Assembly (NCBI GenBank): GCA_965267605.1
Contig: OZ254088.1
Location: 1,302,001-1,366,000, forward strand
From: G965267605 sp965267605
GTDB lineage: Bacteria > Bacteroidota > Bacteroidia > Flavobacteriales_E > Vicingaceae
Length of the DNA: 64,000 nt
Reading direction: 5' to 3'
Below, piece by piece: positions 50,716 through 58,230 of this stretch (positions within the stretch are counted from its first letter, which is position 1; the number at the start of each line of letters is the position of its first letter). The position numbers were made by a program, and so were the translations under genes. Below the pieces are notes generated by a model. That model was given only the letters and a program-made list of their open reading frames with translations, did no database searches and was not told the origin of the DNA.

Positions 50716-52962
50716 ATGAAAAGACTGCTAACAACTGCTATGATTCTGGGGATGAGCCTCGCCTCATTTTCGCAGAACATGCTGATCGTTGATTACAACA
50801 ACGCGTTTTCAAGTGATCAGAACCGATGGAACAGTACGATCTACAACTACCTTGTTGGATCAAGACCCGCTGTTACCCGTGTAAACACTATGCCTGCAAC
50901 CATAAGCAACGTGACTTATGATCAGTTATGGCTTTACGGCAACCCAGGGGCTATTACTGCTGCCAACATGAACCCACTACTTAACTTCATCAGAGGTGGT
51001 GGAGGTGTTTACATCCAATCAGAGGTAAGTTGTTGTAACCAGCAGGCTGCATATCTGAAGGCGGTAATGGACTCAATGGTTGCAACAGCAACTATTCAGC
51101 ACAGCACCATGTTGGGTGGTCAATTCCTTTACAACCACGGTCAACCATGTTGTCCTCAGTTTACAGAATCAGGAGCAGCTATTAGACATTTCGTTGGCGT
51201 ACCTGGTATTAACCAACTCTTTACTGTAAGCAACACTTGTGGTAGCACAATTGGTATTGGTACTGTTGCGGGTGTAGCTTTCGCAAGTTGTGACCTAAGA
51301 GGTGGTCAAGGTGCTTTAACAGCAACAGGTGACTTTAACATGTTTGTAAACGCTCCTACTTGTACGGGTGCTACTGGCCTTTGGGCTACATCGCCACTAA
51401 ACACACAACCAGTTGATGTGATCGCTGACCTAATGATGAACTTGATCAACTGTCAGTATGGATGCCAGACGGTAATTGGTGGTCCGATCAACCTAGGAAA
51501 CGATACTACTATTTGTGGTGGTGACTCTATCCTACTTGCAACAGGCGCAGGTGGTCAACCACATCAGTGGTCAACAGGTGACACGACTACTTCAATTTAC
51601 GTGAACACTCCAGGGACTTATTATGTAACGGTTGGATCCAACCCTGCATGCCAGGTAACGGATACCATTAACATAACAGTTGGTGCCGCATTCCAGCAAA
51701 CAACCAACACTTCTATCTGCCAAGGTGACTCGGTATTTGCCAGAGGTCAGTGGCAACACAATACTGGTCTGTATGTAGACACAGTTACACTGCCAGGTGG
51801 ATGTGATAGCATATTCGGAATTAACCTGACTGTGAATCCTGTTTACACAAGCACTTTGAATCCTGTTATTTGCCAGGGTGATAGTGTATTTGCCGGAGGG
51901 ATATGGCAAACATCAACAGGAACATACCTGGACAACCTTACTACAGCAGCTGGTTGTGACAGTACGATTACCACTAACCTTACTGTTCACATCAACCAGG
52001 CGCTGAACGTGAACCAAACAATCTGTCAAGGGCAAACGTACTTTGCCGGTGGCGCATGGCAGTCCACATCAGGACTCTACTATGATTCACTGCAGACCAG
52101 CAATGGTTGTGACAGTGTGGTTACTACAAGTCTTGTTGTAAACCTGGTAAGCTCAAGCAATAACAACATTAACATCTGTAACGGAACCAGCTATAACTTC
52201 TTTGGCAATAGCCTTACAACTGCTGGTACATACACCGACACAGTGAAGAATGGTAACTCTTACGGTTGTGACTCTGTGGTTACCATCAACCTTGTGGTTG
52301 ATCCTAGCTACAGTAACACTGTTACCAACATCCTTTGTGAGGGTGACAGCTTCTATGTAGGAACAGGATATGTAACCACGGGTGGTACATTCATCGCCAA
52401 CATGACAACTGGTGCTGGATGTGACAGTAACACTACTTATGTACTTACTTACTACCCTAGAGTTCCTCTAGTGCTTCGTTCTGATACAACGCTTTGTCTT
52501 GAGACACAGCTAAGCATTGGTGTTAATGTAGACATGGATCACACTTACCAGTGGAACACAGGTTCAAGCGGTGCAACCATGACTGTTGAAGAGCCTGGTA
52601 ACTACCAGCTGACAGCTACACACAAGTACTGTCCGTTTGTAGAGTCAGATGATGTGATCATTGATTACAAAGATTGCAACTACCACATCTACATCCCTAA
52701 CACCTTCACGCCTACTGGTGAAGGTCTGAACGATCGCTTTGGTCCTAAGTTCTTCGGTGAGTTTGATACTGACAACTACTACTTCGCCATCTTCAACAAA
52801 TGGGGTGAGCTTCTCTTTGAGACCAACGACATGAATGAGAAGTGGAATGGTAAGATCAAGAACGACCAGATTAAAACTGATACATACGTTTGGAAGCTTC
52901 GCTACAAGCCAGTCTATGGCGATGAGCAAAGCGAGATCGGACGTGTGACTTTGCTGAAATAA
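50716..52962 (+). CDS. T9SS type B secreted protein, copy B (tandem pair)
   Basis: 748 aa. Signal peptide ending ASFSQ. The same domain order as copy A: a Rossmann-like N-terminal domain (MLIVDYNNAFSSDQNRWNST, NPGAITAANMNPLLNFIRGG, SEVSCCNQQAA), five Cys-Asp-Ser repeats and the CHU_C sorting domain. The N-terminal half shares roughly two thirds of residues with copy A, while the C-terminal half differs at only two residues (Pro to Leu in VNLVSS, Ile to Thr in VVTINL). The two genes are 25 nt apart, cotranscribed, and terminated together downstream of this gene. Confidence 0.9.
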   Translation: MKRLLTTAMILGMSLASFSQNMLIVDYNNAFSSDQNRWNSTIYNYLVGSRPAVTRVNTMPATISNVTYDQLWLYGNPGAITAANMNPLLNFIRGGGGVYIQSEVSCCNQQAAYLKAVMDSMVATATIQHSTMLGGQFLYNHGQPCCPQFTESGAAIRHFVGVPGINQLFTVSNTCGSTIGIGTVAGVAFASCDLRGGQGALTATGDFNMFVNAPTCTGATGLWATSPLNTQPVDVIADLMMNLINCQYGCQTVIGGPINLGNDTTICGGDSILLATGAGGQPHQWSTGDTTTSIYVNTPGTYYVTVGSNPACQVTDTINITVGAAFQQTTNTSICQGDSVFARGQWQHNTGLYVDTVTLPGGCDSIFGINLTVNPVYTSTLNPVICQGDSVFAGGIWQTSTGTYLDNLTTAAGCDSTITTNLTVHINQALNVNQTICQGQTYFAGGAWQSTSGLYYDSLQTSNGCDSVVTTSLVVNLVSSSNNNINICNGTSYNFFGNSLTTAGTYTDTVKNGNSYGCDSVVTINLVVDPSYSNTVTNILCEGDSFYVGTGYVTTGGTFIANMTTGAGCDSNTTYVLTYYPRVPLVLRSDTTLCLETQLSIGVNVDMDHTYQWNTGSSGATMTVEEPGNYQLTATHKYCPFVESDDVIIDYKDCNYHIYIPNTFTPTGEGLNDRFGPKFFGEFDTDNYYFAIFNKWGELLFETNDMNEKWNGKIKNDQIKTDTYVWKLRYKPVYGDEQSEIGRVTLLK

Positions 52963-52964
52963 CT
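51904..52964 (+). repeat. Long direct repeat, copy B (3' half of T9SS gene B)
   Basis: Partner of 49632-50692. The identical 660-bp core encodes repeat 5, the linker and the whole sorting domain. Confidence 0.95.
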
Positions 52965-52988
52965 AAAGGCCCCGCTTGGGGCCTTTTT
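52965..52988 (+). terminator. Intrinsic terminator of the T9SS tandem pair
   Basis: Hairpin AAAGGCCCC-GCTT-GGGGCCTTT followed by T's, 2 nt after the stop codon at 52962. The M28 peptidase ATG follows 13 nt later, so that gene needs its own promoter overlapping this terminator or depends on readthrough. Confidence 0.93.
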
Positions 52989-53001
52989 ATTTACTACTAC
53001 T

Positions 53002-54732
53002 ATGCGATTCTTTCTAGCCACGGGGTTATCTCTTTGTATTGGACTTGTTTCTGCTCAAACCAATATGCTTAGCACCAATGGAACTGCAGAGCAGGTTATG
53101 TTGGGTAACTACACGCCCTCTACTTACCAGGCAAGCAACGTTATTATTCACCCCGATAGCATTATTGCAGGTGTCCAGGCGGAAATGGAGCCAGATTCGA
53201 TATTCAGCTATCTCACAAAGCTTTCCTCTTTTCAGAACAGAAACACTGGGTCTGATACGGTTTCATCGGTTAGAGGAATAGGTGCAGCCAGGAGATGGGC
53301 ATACAGTAAGTTCCAGCAGTTCAGTGCTGGCGCAGAGAACAGGCTTCTTCCCTCCTACTTGCAATATGACAATACCACATGCGGTGTATTAACACATCGA
53401 AATGTATTCGCTGTTTTACCGGGAATGGACATCAATGACAATTCGATCATTATCGTTGAAGCACATATGGACAGCCGTTGTCAAACATCTTGCGATACTG
53501 TATGCCTTGCTGAAGGCGCTGAGGACAATGCCTCAGGAACAGCATTGGTGCTTGAATTGGCGAGAGTGATGAGTAAATACTCTTTTGATCACACAATCGT
53601 GTTTATGACAACCACCGGTGAAGAGCAAGGATTGGCGGGTGCCGATGCCTTTTCTGCGTACTGCGTACAAAAGAGCATTGACATTAAAGCTGTATTCAAC
53701 AATGATGTAGTTGGTGGAATCATATGTGGCGCAACATCTTCAGGACCCTCGTGCCCTGGCTTGAACCACATCGATAGTACGCAGGTTAGATTGTTCTCTC
53801 AAGGCACATTTAATTCCAGAAACAAAAGTCTTTGCAGATGGATTAAACTGGAGTACGCAGAGGAACTGTACAATATTGCTCCTATTAAAATGATGCTCAC
53901 AATAATGAATGCGGAAGATCGTGTTGGCCGTGGTGGTGATCATATTCCATTCCGACAGGATGGCTTCGCTGCAATGCGTTTCTGTTCAGCCAATGAGCAT
54001 GGTAACGCTTCAGCCGGACCTGGTTATACAGATAGACAACATACACATAACGATATTCTTGGCCTGGATACAGATACCATACCTGGACTCGATTCATTCT
54101 TCGTTGATTTCAATTATCTGCTAAGAAATGCGGCCATCAATGCAAATTCCATAACCATGGCTGGTGTTGGGCCTGAAAAGGTGACCTATACTGCCACTAA
54201 ATACAATGGTGGGTTAATCATAAACATTACGGACCCATTAAATTACGATCATTACCGTGTGGGTATTCGCAGCTCACAGCATGATTTTGACACAATATTT
54301 ACCTTCCTTAACACCAAGACAGACACCATATATCCCGTTGGAGGTACCGTGTTTGTAACCGCAGCCAGTGTTGACTCAAATGGAGTGGAATCCTTCTTTT
54401 CAGATGAACAATTCTTTACCAACGTGGGATTCGCGGAACACCCCATTCCTGTCAGCCAAGGTGTTGAACTCTTGCAGAACGTCCCGAATCCATTTGACGA
54501 GTCCACTGCACTCTCGGTGAACGTTACCGCCAGAAAGCTAAGGTATAAGAGGGCTTATATCATGATCACAGACATACAAGGCAAGGAAATCCAAAGGCTT
54601 CCTATTCAGCTGGAAAAGGGAATGAATGCGGTGACGTATCACCATGGATATGGCCAAATAGGAACCTACGTTTACAGCTTATTTATTGACGGCCAGATGG
54701 TATCATCCAGGCGAATGATCTTCGCGAATTAG
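53002..54732 (+). CDS. M28-family metallopeptidase with T9SS type A sorting domain
   Basis: 576 aa. Signal peptide ending LVSAQ. The co-catalytic zinc aminopeptidase core is clear: VEAHMDSRC (His155, Asp157), AEGAEDNASGTA (Asp175 bridging), TTTGEEQGLAGADAF (Glu207/Glu208 base and ligand), NNDVVGG (Asp) and RQHTHNDIL (His). The C-terminus, LLQNVPNPFDESTAL through YVYSLFIDGQMVSSRRMIF, is a T9SS type A sorting domain with the usual N-x-P-N-P-F entry. It is therefore a secreted or surface aminopeptidase/carboxypeptidase. The stop overlaps the convergent E1 gene by 4 nt. Confidence 0.92.
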   Translation: MRFFLATGLSLCIGLVSAQTNMLSTNGTAEQVMLGNYTPSTYQASNVIIHPDSIIAGVQAEMEPDSIFSYLTKLSSFQNRNTGSDTVSSVRGIGAARRWAYSKFQQFSAGAENRLLPSYLQYDNTTCGVLTHRNVFAVLPGMDINDNSIIIVEAHMDSRCQTSCDTVCLAEGAEDNASGTALVLELARVMSKYSFDHTIVFMTTTGEEQGLAGADAFSAYCVQKSIDIKAVFNNDVVGGIICGATSSGPSCPGLNHIDSTQVRLFSQGTFNSRNKSLCRWIKLEYAEELYNIAPIKMMLTIMNAEDRVGRGGDHIPFRQDGFAAMRFCSANEHGNASAGPGYTDRQHTHNDILGLDTDTIPGLDSFFVDFNYLLRNAAINANSITMAGVGPEKVTYTATKYNGGLIINITDPLNYDHYRVGIRSSQHDFDTIFTFLNTKTDTIYPVGGTVFVTAASVDSNGVESFFSDEQFFTNVGFAEHPIPVSQGVELLQNVPNPFDESTALSVNVTARKLRYKRAYIMITDIQGKEIQRLPIQLEKGMNAVTYHHGYGQIGTYVYSLFIDGQMVSSRRMIFAN

Positions 54733-56705
54733 TATTGAAGTAAATCTTCAACTGAGGAGGACAACCTGCTGCTAGCCAAGAAGTTGTTTTCTAAATCAGA
54801 TGCAAATGGCACGGGCGTGTCAAGACTGGCACATCTTTTTACTGGTGCATCAAGAAATTCAAAGCATGATTCATTGATCAGTGCAGCGATGTCTCCTCCC
54901 AAACCTCCAGTCAATGTATCCTCGTAAAGTACGATGGCCTTACCTGTTTTGCGGACAGACCCAAAGATCGTTTCCGTGTCCAGTGGAGCAAGCGTACGCA
55001 GATCTATGATCTCTATAGATTGATCGGGATGCTCTTCCGTGTATTTTAACGCCCAGTGCACTCCCTGACCGTAAGTAACAATTGTAAGATCTTCACCTGT
55101 TCTGAGTACGTTGGCCTTACCAAATGGAATGGTGTAATAATCCGTGCTCACATCCTCTTCAATACTCCTGTACAACGCTTTGTGTTCAAAGAACATCACA
55201 GGATTTGGGTCTTCGAAGGCTGCCAATAACAATCCCTTGGCATCCGCTGGAAATGCAGGATAGGCAATCTTAAGTCCAGGAGTATGATAGAACCACGATT
55301 CATTGGATTGGGAATGAAACGGCCCTGCTGCAACGCCAGCACCGGTGGGCATACGTACCACAACATCCGCATTTTGCCCCCATCGCCAATGGATCTTGGC
55401 CAGGTTATTAACGATCTGATTAAAGCCCTCGGTCACAAAATCTGCAAATTGCATTTCCACCATAGCCTTCATTCCTTTGATTGAAAGGCCTAAACCGGCA
55501 CCCAGAATTGCTGATTCACATAAAGGAGTGTTCCGAACCCGTTGATTACCGTACTTATCCGCCAATCCTTCAGTTGCCTTAAATACACCTCCGTATTCTG
55601 CAATGTCCTGTCCCATGTAAATCAAGTCAGGATGCTTCTCTAAAGCCAGATCCAGTGCATTATGCACAGCATCGATCAATCTCATCTTTTCCGCTGTACC
55701 ATTGGCCTTAACCGCCTCCAGTTCAAATGGCTTGTGCAAATCCAGCACTTCTCTTTCAGTATCAGGAGTTATGGCTTCTTCTTCATTCGCTTTCGCCCAC
55801 TCTGCGTCTATTTCACTCTTGATCTCCTTCCTTAGTGCTTCTACATCCCCCTCTGTAAGTACCCCCTCCTTGATCAGCCATTCCTGGTATCGATCAACAG
55901 GATCCTTCTTGGCCCACTCGTCCATAAGCTCCTGGGGTACATACTTGGTACCTGAAGCCTCCTCATGTCCCCGCATTCTGAACGTAAGACACTCCAGAAG
56001 CACCGGTTCGGGCTTCTCTCTAATATCCTTGGCAATGGACCTCACCTTGTCAAAAACATCTATCACATTGTTTCCGTCCACCTGCTCTGCCCGGATTCCA
56101 TAACCAATGCCTTTATCTATAAATTGCTTGCATTTGAACTGCTCGGAAGATGGTGTAGACAGTCCATACCCATTGTTCTCAATAACGAAGATGACCGGCA
56201 ATCCCCAGACAGCAGCTGTATTCATTGCTTCATGAAAATCCCCCTCACTTGTTCCACCATCACCTGTAAAAACAAGCGCACACTTTTTCTCCTCCTTTAG
56301 CAAATGAGCGAGCCCTATTCCATCAGCAATACCCATTTGCGGACCCAGGTGCGAAATCATTCCAACAATCTTATACTCTTGCGTTCCAAAATGGAAGGAC
56401 CGATCCCTTCCTTTGGTAAACCCACTCATTTTCCCTTGCCACTGTGCAAATAGACGGTGCATAGGCACACCACGGGTTGTGAAAACACCTAAGTTACGGT
56501 GCATGGGAAGCATGTACTCATCTTCTTCCATGGCCATAGCCGAGCCTACCGAAATAGCCTCCTGACCAATACCTGAAAACCACTTGGAGATCTTGCCCTG
56601 CCTAAGCAGTACCAGCATCTTCTCCTCGATCATTCTTGGAACGAGCAGCTTCCGGTACATTTCCTTCAATTCATTCTTCGTATATATCCTCTGACGGAAT
56701 TCCAT
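54729..56705 (-). CDS. Fused 2-oxoacid dehydrogenase E1 (alpha + beta)
   Basis: 658 aa from the ATG at 56705 (an upstream extension of 18 codons overlaps the promoter). Residues 1-330 are the E1 alpha part: thiamine diphosphate motif GDGGTSEGDFHEAMNTAAVW then NNGYGLST, and the phosphorylation-loop-like MRGHEEASGTKY. Residues about 345-658 are E1 beta: YMGQDIAEYGGVFKATEGLA, RVRNTPLCESAILGAGLGLS, RMPTGAGVAAGPFHSQSNES and C-terminal EDTLTGGLGGDIAALI. The sequence fits branched-chain 2-oxoacid dehydrogenase rather than pyruvate dehydrogenase, which together with HMG-CoA lyase suggests leucine catabolism. The fusion of the two chains is known in Bacteroidota. E2 and E3 are not in the window. Confidence 0.92.
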   Translation of the reverse strand: MEFRQRIYTKNELKEMYRKLLVPRMIEEKMLVLLRQGKISKWFSGIGQEAISVGSAMAMEEDEYMLPMHRNLGVFTTRGVPMHRLFAQWQGKMSGFTKGRDRSFHFGTQEYKIVGMISHLGPQMGIADGIGLAHLLKEEKKCALVFTGDGGTSEGDFHEAMNTAAVWGLPVIFVIENNGYGLSTPSSEQFKCKQFIDKGIGYGIRAEQVDGNNVIDVFDKVRSIAKDIREKPEPVLLECLTFRMRGHEEASGTKYVPQELMDEWAKKDPVDRYQEWLIKEGVLTEGDVEALRKEIKSEIDAEWAKANEEEAITPDTEREVLDLHKPFELEAVKANGTAEKMRLIDAVHNALDLALEKHPDLIYMGQDIAEYGGVFKATEGLADKYGNQRVRNTPLCESAILGAGLGLSIKGMKAMVEMQFADFVTEGFNQIVNNLAKIHWRWGQNADVVVRMPTGAGVAAGPFHSQSNESWFYHTPGLKIAYPAFPADAKGLLLAAFEDPNPVMFFEHKALYRSIEEDVSTDYYTIPFGKANVLRTGEDLTIVTYGQGVHWALKYTEEHPDQSIEIIDLRTLAPLDTETIFGSVRKTGKAIVLYEDTLTGGLGGDIAALINESCFEFLDAPVKRCASLDTPVPFASDLENNFLASSRLSSSVEDLLQY

Positions 56706-56719
56706 ATCGTAAAGTTGGT

Positions 56720-56751
56720 CAAAGTTAGTTGTTGGTTCGGAATTACAGCAA
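56720..56751 (-). promoter_or_regulatory. Promoter of the E1 gene
   Basis: Minus-strand TAACTTTG (56720-56727), a perfect TAnnTTTG, with TTG 21 nt upstream (56749-56751). It lies 14 nt before the ATG and excludes the longer start. Confidence 0.7.
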
Positions 56752-56793
56752 TAGGTCACAACTTATAGCTTATTGTATCTACCTTTAAGCCGT

Positions 56794-57660
56794 ATGGCGA
56801 GGAAATTACTCTTCATTATCAATCCAATCTCCGGCATAGGCAAACAGAAAACCGTTGAGAAGTTACTGGAACGCAGGATGCCGCCAACTGGTGACACTTA
56901 CGACATTGCATATACCGAAGCCCCTAAACATGCCATCGATATCAGTAGGGAAGCAACCAAGACATACGATGTTGTAGTTGCTGTGGGAGGAGATGGCTCT
57001 GTTAACGAAACAAGTAAAGGTTTGATAGGCAGCGAAACAGCGCTCGGCATTCTGCCTTCCGGGTCTGGTAACGGATTAGCCCGACACCTGAACATTCCCA
57101 TGGATCTTGAGTTCGCATTAGATGTGATCATCGAGGGAAATACCAAAAGAATTGATACCGCCAGCATTAATGATGACATGTTCGTTGGCATAGCTGGACT
57201 TGGGTTTGACGCACACGTAGGATGGGAGTTTTCGAAATTTGGAAAGCGTGGATTCTGGTCTTACGTGCAGGTTACCTCGAGGGAATTCATGCAATACCAA
57301 CCCAGTGAATACCAAATCAGTATCGATGGGCACACATTTACAACACAGGCATTCCTCATATCAATAGCCAATTCAAGTCAGTACGGCAATGATGCCTACA
57401 TCGCTCCAGAGGCCAGGATTGATGACGGTTACTTACGTATATGCATACTTAACAAAATGCCACTACTTGAGATTCCTGGGTTTACCATGAGGCTTTTCAA
57501 CAAGACCATAACCGAATCCAAACACCTAACCACCATAAAAGGCAAGCAAATATCTATTGAACAGAAAGGAGAGATCGCTCATGTAGATGGTGAACCAACA
57601 AAGCTTGGTAAACGCATTGATATTGAAGTTATTCCGAGCTCACTTAAAGTTTTGTGCTAA
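56794..57660 (+). CDS. Lipid kinase, YegS/diacylglycerol kinase family
   Basis: 288 aa from the ATG at 56794 (a TTG at 56773 is in frame but lies in the promoter area). DAGK catalytic domain: FIINPISGIGKQKTVEKLL, VVVAVGGDGSVNETSKGLI with the GGDGS nucleotide-binding motif, and LGILPSGSGNGLARHLNIP. The C-terminal domain has VGIAGLGFDAHVGWEFSKFG and HVDGEPTKLG. It phosphorylates diacylglycerol, phosphatidylglycerol or a sphingoid lipid. The stop and the next gene's start overlap by one base (TAATG), so it is coupled to the SUI1 gene. Confidence 0.92.
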   Translation: MARKLLFIINPISGIGKQKTVEKLLERRMPPTGDTYDIAYTEAPKHAIDISREATKTYDVVVAVGGDGSVNETSKGLIGSETALGILPSGSGNGLARHLNIPMDLEFALDVIIEGNTKRIDTASINDDMFVGIAGLGFDAHVGWEFSKFGKRGFWSYVQVTSREFMQYQPSEYQISIDGHTFTTQAFLISIANSSQYGNDAYIAPEARIDDGYLRICILNKMPLLEIPGFTMRLFNKTITESKHLTTIKGKQISIEQKGEIAHVDGEPTKLGKRIDIEVIPSSLKVLC

Positions 57661-57995
57661 TGGCTAAGAAGAAAAAGAATATCGTCTACTCAACCAATCC
57701 TGACTTTAGCTACGAATATGACGAAGAACAGGAAGAAGACACAATCTCTCCAGGGCAACAAAACCTTAGAGTGATGATCGATAGGAAAAACAGAAAGGGA
57801 AAAGCTGTGGTGCTTATCGAAGGGTTCGTTGGCACAAGTGAAGACCTTAATGACCTTGGCCGCTGGCTGAAATCAAAATGCGGGGTTGGTGGCAACGTTA
57901 AGGATGGACAAATCATCATTCAGGGAGACAATCGCAAAAAAGTTGCAACCGTTCTTGAAGAACGTGGTTACAGATTTAAACTGGTAGGTGGTTGA
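57660..57995 (+). CDS. SUI1/eIF1-like translation initiation factor (YciH family)
   Basis: 111 aa from the ATG at 57660. Acidic N-terminal tail (YEYDEEQEEDT), then the SUI1 domain: LRVMIDRKNRKGKAVVLIEG, LGRWLKSKCGVGGNVKDGQI and GDNRKKVATVLEERGY. Homologue of eukaryotic eIF1 that can influence start-codon fidelity. Many leaderless or SD-less starts in this window make the presence of such a factor noteworthy. It is convergent with the 84-aa gene (20-nt overlap). Confidence 0.94.
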   Translation: MAKKKKNIVYSTNPDFSYEYDEEQEEDTISPGQQNLRVMIDRKNRKGKAVVLIEGFVGTSEDLNDLGRWLKSKCGVGGNVKDGQIIIQGDNRKKVATVLEERGYRFKLVGG

Positions 57996-58230
57996 TTAGC
58001 TCTACTTGATCCGAGTACTCTTGCAGAACCGTCTTATTGTCTTGCACTTCGATCCAACGGATTTGATTCAAGCCAGTGAGTTTCCACACTTCCACAAAGA
58101 ATCCGTTACACGTGAACAAAGAAACCATGTGTTCTCCCGAAATTCTCGACCCTACGAATTCGCCTTCCTGCTTGAGTATTGAATACCGCTTCTGAAGTGA
58201 CAGTTTGCCAAAAGCACGTGCATCCATCAA
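57976..58230 (-). CDS. Hypothetical protein, 84 aa
   Basis: Start overlaps the stop codon of the long charged-helix gene by 4 nt (ATGA), which supports a real, coupled gene. Soluble, no signal peptide; an N-terminal helix (DARAFGKLSLQKRYSILKQE) followed by beta strands (FVGSRISGEHMVSLFTCNGF, VEVWKLTGLNQIRWIEVQ). I do not recognise a family. The last 20 nt overlap the SUI1 gene on the other strand. Confidence 0.75.
   Translation of the reverse strand: MMDARAFGKLSLQKRYSILKQEGEFVGSRISGEHMVSLFTCNGFFVEVWKLTGLNQIRWIEVQDNKTVLQEYSDQVELINHLPV

Noticed and set aside
49302..51909. CRISPR-like or short tandem repeat array in the T9SS genes
   Set aside because: The repeats are about 156 bp, coding, diverged Cys-Asp-Ser protein modules, not short identical repeats with spacers.
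54729..56705. Two separate E1 alpha and beta genes
   Set aside because: The frame is continuous without stop or start between the two parts; the fusion is common in Bacteroidota.
56706..56759. 18-codon N-terminal extension of the E1 protein
   Set aside because: It spans the TAACTTTG/TTG promoter and is not part of known E1 proteins.
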